DNA of 15,770 nucleotides from DUMC01 sp035362115. Its GTDB lineage: Bacteria; Bacillota; Clostridia; Acetivibrionales; DUMC01. The position numbers and the translations under genes were made by a program. Positions 13,144-15,770 of the stretch are shown here, piece by piece; position 1 is the first letter of the stretch, and every line of letters begins with the position of its first letter. Under the pieces are notes generated by a model. The model was not told where the DNA came from. It searched no databases and saw nothing but the letters and a program-made list of their open reading frames with translations. The DNA lies in assembly GCA_035362115.1 (NCBI GenBank), contig DAOSDD010000092.1:1-15770 (forward strand), given 5' to 3'.

Positions 13144-15165
13144 TCAAGTCAAAGGTCCCACATCTGAAATATCAATCTGCTTGAAGCCTAGTGAAAAAGC
13201 CGGAGAGTCTGGTTCAAGAACAAAGATGAAGTTCATAATATCAGCAAATTTGGGATCTGCACAAATCGAGTGGTTATCATACCCCATTCTTTTCCATTCG
13301 TCCATATCAATGGTGTTTTCAGGTAACATGCCGTCTTCAAGACTTAAGTATTCCCACCCCCCTGCAGCAGCTATATTACCCTTAACACTCCAGAAAAGGT
13401 TTAAATCACTTATAAAATTCTGCTTTTTAAATTTATCAGTTGACGAACTTAAAAATACAGGAGGTCCATCAGTGACAAATATGTTACGTTCAATTGTGAA
13501 CGCAAGATGGTTTTCCATTGTTGACAGAGCTGCATTTCCCTCCCTGCCAAAAGCAAAGATGTTGTTTCTCAGTATGTTCTCTCTCCCATAATGCTGGTGG
13601 AAACACTGGCTTCCTGTTCTGTAACAGATATTATTCTCTATAAGTATATGAGAGCTGCCTTCATCAGTATATATTCCCCAGCCTCCATAGCAGTATTTTT
13701 CAATGTCGTGTACAACATTACCCCATACTACCGTACCCGGTTGGACACCAAGCATATATATGCCACCCATATCGCTCAGCAAACCATGCCCTATATCATG
13801 TATATAATTTTTCTCAATACGGTTATTTTTTGATACACTTTCACTATAGCCCCATACCCAGCCACATGAAATTCCGCTGTAATAAAGATCATGAATGTGG
13901 TTGTGGGAAATATCATTCCCAAACGAGTTCATGGATAGTATCCCACAACTGCTGTAAAATACCTGACCTGCAGAATAAATATGGTTGCTCGTAATAACAT
14001 TATTCCCGGTCAACCCTGTTCCAGGTCCTTTTGCATCTGAACCTCCGAGTTTTATACCACCTGCACCCATATCATAAATTTTATTTCCAGTAATTCTGTT
14101 GCCCATGCAGCCATCAGCTATTTCAATACCATAAAACCCTGCATGCCTTATTGTACAGTTTTTTATTGCACAGCAACGTGCACCCTTCATAGTTATGACA
14201 CCGGGAATTGTATGTGCACCTTGTACAGATGGCCCATTATCAAGGTTCCAGTCTCCATGCTCAAATACCAGGTCTTCAAAGCTTAAGAATTCAACATACT
14301 TCTCAACATCCGGACATCCTTCGATTTTCAATAGCTGGGTAGTACATGGAGCAAATACTTCCGCTGTATCAGGTTCTTCACCTGGAAATGGAATATAGTA
14401 AAGTTTTCCCAATTTACGGTCGAGATACCATTCACCAGGTTCGCTCAAAGTCTCAAATATATTTTCTATATAATATCTAGGATATTTTTTCTCAAAATCA
14501 TCACTTAGAGCCATTGTGCTCTTCCTTGAAAGTGTAACAACCCGGGATACTTCATCATATGACTTAATAGGTATACGCTCTTCAATCCATTTGTGGAATG
14601 TAACTAATTCAATGTCATTAATGTTTTGCCACTCTTTAAAATCACCATCTGCAGCTACAAAGGCGTCCTGCCCATCCCAATATCTATACCATGGCTCTAC
14701 CGTTAATCCCGGGACACTTTCCATACGGTAAAACCCATCCTTTGGAAATTTCGCTCTCTGACGTCTTTGATCATTTACGAAAAGCTGCCGGAAATACCAC
14801 TTCCCTTCTCTTACTTCAGGTATATCAGCTATCCAGCAGCATATAGACGAGTCAGCCACAGTACCAATACTCCATTCTGTTATACGCTTGCTGCCATGAA
14901 TTACAGGCTGTTCACCCGGGTAAGCTTTATAGCAAACAGGTGCTGAATCCTCAGGTTTAAAAGTAACTGGCTTTTCAACTGCATACCGTCCACCCCGTAT
15001 CCATACATTTACAGGACCGTCAAACCTGCCTGTGTACTTTATTTCACCAATGATATCACGGGCTCTCTCGATAGTTGCAACAGGTCCATCTGTACCTGTG
15101 TTGTCTGGATTTGGCAAAAGACCTGTCCAGTTATCATTTCCCATCGTAGACACATAAATATCCAT
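13144..15165 (-). CDS. Right-handed beta-helix glycosidase-like protein (GH141-like)
   Basis: This is a 673-residue protein. Its N-terminal part (YVSTMGNDNWTG ... VATIERARDII ... VWIRGGRYAVEKPVTF ... YPGEQPVIHGSKRI) and middle (FVNDQRRQRAKFPKDGFYRM, GEWYLDRKLGKLYYIPFPGE) resemble GH141-type enzymes, a family known for alpha-L-fucosidase and xylanase activity. The second half (about 310-600) is a run of beta-helix coils with many Asn-rich turns (NRITGNKIYDM, NVITSNHIYSAG, NDISHNHIHDLY, NRIEKNYIHDIG). There is no signal peptide, so it probably acts in the cytoplasm. The ATG has GGGGAG 7 nt upstream. It lies 35 bp after the GH4 gene, consistent with joint processing of imported plant-wall oligosaccharides. 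GH120 or an uncharacterised beta-helix family is possible; the fold is sure, the family only probable. Confidence 0.75.
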   Translation of the reverse strand: MDIYVSTMGNDNWTGLLPNPDNTGTDGPVATIERARDIIGEIKYTGRFDGPVNVWIRGGRYAVEKPVTFKPEDSAPVCYKAYPGEQPVIHGSKRITEWSIGTVADSSICCWIADIPEVREGKWYFRQLFVNDQRRQRAKFPKDGFYRMESVPGLTVEPWYRYWDGQDAFVAADGDFKEWQNINDIELVTFHKWIEERIPIKSYDEVSRVVTLSRKSTMALSDDFEKKYPRYYIENIFETLSEPGEWYLDRKLGKLYYIPFPGEEPDTAEVFAPCTTQLLKIEGCPDVEKYVEFLSFEDLVFEHGDWNLDNGPSVQGAHTIPGVITMKGARCCAIKNCTIRHAGFYGIEIADGCMGNRITGNKIYDMGAGGIKLGGSDAKGPGTGLTGNNVITSNHIYSAGQVFYSSCGILSMNSFGNDISHNHIHDLYYSGISCGWVWGYSESVSKNNRIEKNYIHDIGHGLLSDMGGIYMLGVQPGTVVWGNVVHDIEKYCYGGWGIYTDEGSSHILIENNICYRTGSQCFHQHYGRENILRNNIFAFGREGNAALSTMENHLAFTIERNIFVTDGPPVFLSSSTDKFKKQNFISDLNLFWSVKGNIAAAGGWEYLSLEDGMLPENTIDMDEWKRMGYDNHSICADPKFADIMNFIFVLEPDSPAFSLGFKQIDISDVGPLT

Positions 15166-15200
15166 ATATTTTCACTCCCCTTGTTCTATTTTATTCAACT

Positions 15201-15770
15201 TTATTCAAACTGGGGCAAATACCGTATTTGTGCCTTTATTAGCTCATCTGCCATTTTAGCAACAGCTTTACGATCTGATATGTAACCTCCGGCGAGAATC
15301 GCTTCTTCCATTAACTTCCTGCTGCCTTCAAGTGCTGCGTCAACAGCAATTTCAATTACTGATAAAAATCTTGAAGTAAATCCTGCCAGCACATCAGGGA
15401 AATCATCCAGATATATAGGTTTTGGCCCTGCTGCAGTTGCCAATACAGGCATTTCAATAATAGCCCATGGCGGTAGATTTGGTATAGCACCATTATTTTG
15501 TACATTCATATAATAAACATCTCTCGAATCTCTCTCCATAGAATCAATAATACTTGTAAGTTGTTCCTGTTCACCGCTTATATGTCTGAGGAAATCATCA
15601 TCTAATGATTCGGAAGAAAAAGCTTTTTTCATTGCTTCATTGTGGATTTCATCTCCCAAAGCAATAGTATCTTCAAAGGAGTATGCATCATATCCAAGAG
15701 TATAACTATAGTATTTGCCTCCGGGAAAGTATTCCGTGAAAAATTCGGTAATATGCCTGTCTCCAGGTGC
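15201..15770 (-). CDS. GH4-family (LplD/MelA-like) glycosidase, partial, C-terminal part
   Basis: The reading frame is open from the right edge to the TAA at 15201, giving 190 residues of the C-terminal part of a GH4 enzyme that normally has about 430-480. GH4 glycosidases are cytoplasmic and use NAD and Mn(II) in an oxidative elimination mechanism. Visible family features are the GDRHITEFF segment close to the edge, NVQNNGAIPNLPPWAIIEMPV and the helical tail with AILAGGYISDRKAVAKMADEL. The Rossmann NAD site and the metal ligands lie outside the window, so alpha-galactosidase, alpha-glucuronidase and alpha-galacturonidase branches cannot be separated. No start is present; the gene is truncated by the window only. 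It is the first visible gene of a leftward operon with the beta-helix protein. Confidence 0.85.
   Translation of the reverse strand, partial: APGDRHITEFFTEYFPGGKYYSYTLGYDAYSFEDTIALGDEIHNEAMKKAFSSESLDDDFLRHISGEQEQLTSIIDSMERDSRDVYYMNVQNNGAIPNLPPWAIIEMPVLATAAGPKPIYLDDFPDVLAGFTSRFLSVIEIAVDAALEGSRKLMEEAILAGGYISDRKAVAKMADELIKAQIRYLPQFE

Noticed and set aside
13094..13591. Rightward open frame of 165 codons
   Set aside because: It lies opposite the beta-helix glycosidase gene, has no ribosome site or recognisable motifs, and its composition is that of an antisense shadow.
15201..15659. A separate 152-residue small gene beginning at 15659
   Set aside because: The start would be an internal TTG; the frame is open through to the right edge and reads continuous GH4 sequence (GDRHITEFF), so it is one truncated gene.

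Overview
The window looks like a chromosomal segment of a low-GC, Gram-positive anaerobe of the Clostridia. The evidence is AT-rich intergenic DNA, strong GGAGG-type ribosome binding sites, an S-layer-homology (SLH) surface protein, VanS/WalK-like two-component proteins, and glycosidases typical of plant-fibre-degrading clostridia. No marker gene fixes the genus. All genes but one lie on the minus strand, so transcription mostly runs from high to low coordinates. I see no rRNA, tRNA, CRISPR array or intact transposase.

Right end, 15770 to 13144: the C-terminal part of a GH4-type NAD-dependent glycosidase, entering from outside the window, is followed 35 bp later by a large right-handed beta-helix protein resembling GH141 glycosidases. 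Neither shows an export signal; the GH4 N-terminus is outside the window. They look like an operon for processing imported plant-derived oligosaccharides. Next, 12982 to 11741, comes a membrane-anchored (lipoprotein) serpin with an intact inhibitory hinge. A perfect 10-bp hairpin separates it from the convergent AraC-type regulator at 10785-11657.

Centre, 10784 to 8037: a roughly 400-bp divergent regulatory region contains a 29-bp tandem repeat carrying a TGATATAAT extended -10, plus two inverted repeats. It separates the AraC gene from a leftward pair: a uroporphyrinogen-decarboxylase-family (MtaA/CmuA-like) protein and an iron-dependent alcohol dehydrogenase of the YqhD/BDH type. A secreted GH18 glycosidase with three SLH domains follows at 7894-6146.

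Left part, 5978 to 1: an OmpR-family response regulator and a sensor kinase overlap by 4 bp. They are followed by a MacAB-like export operon: membrane-fusion protein, ATPase and permease, the last running off the left edge. The response-regulator gene and the membrane-fusion gene both carry a tandem 11-bp TGTGT(C/T)C-type direct repeat upstream, the spacing expected for a PhoB/OmpR regulator. This suggests that the two-component system controls itself and the exporter.

Two copies of a 65-66-bp palindromic element (ends GGGGACA ... TGTCCCC) lie at 3712-3776 and 6111-6176. Each overlaps the 3' end of a coding region: one supplies the last nine residues and stop of the GH18-SLH protein, the other the last codon and stop of the kinase. 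They resemble REP/MITE-type non-autonomous elements. For four genes (membrane-fusion protein, alcohol dehydrogenase, UroD-like protein, serpin) the ribosome binding site lies inside or against the longest open frame, so I assign a shorter start.
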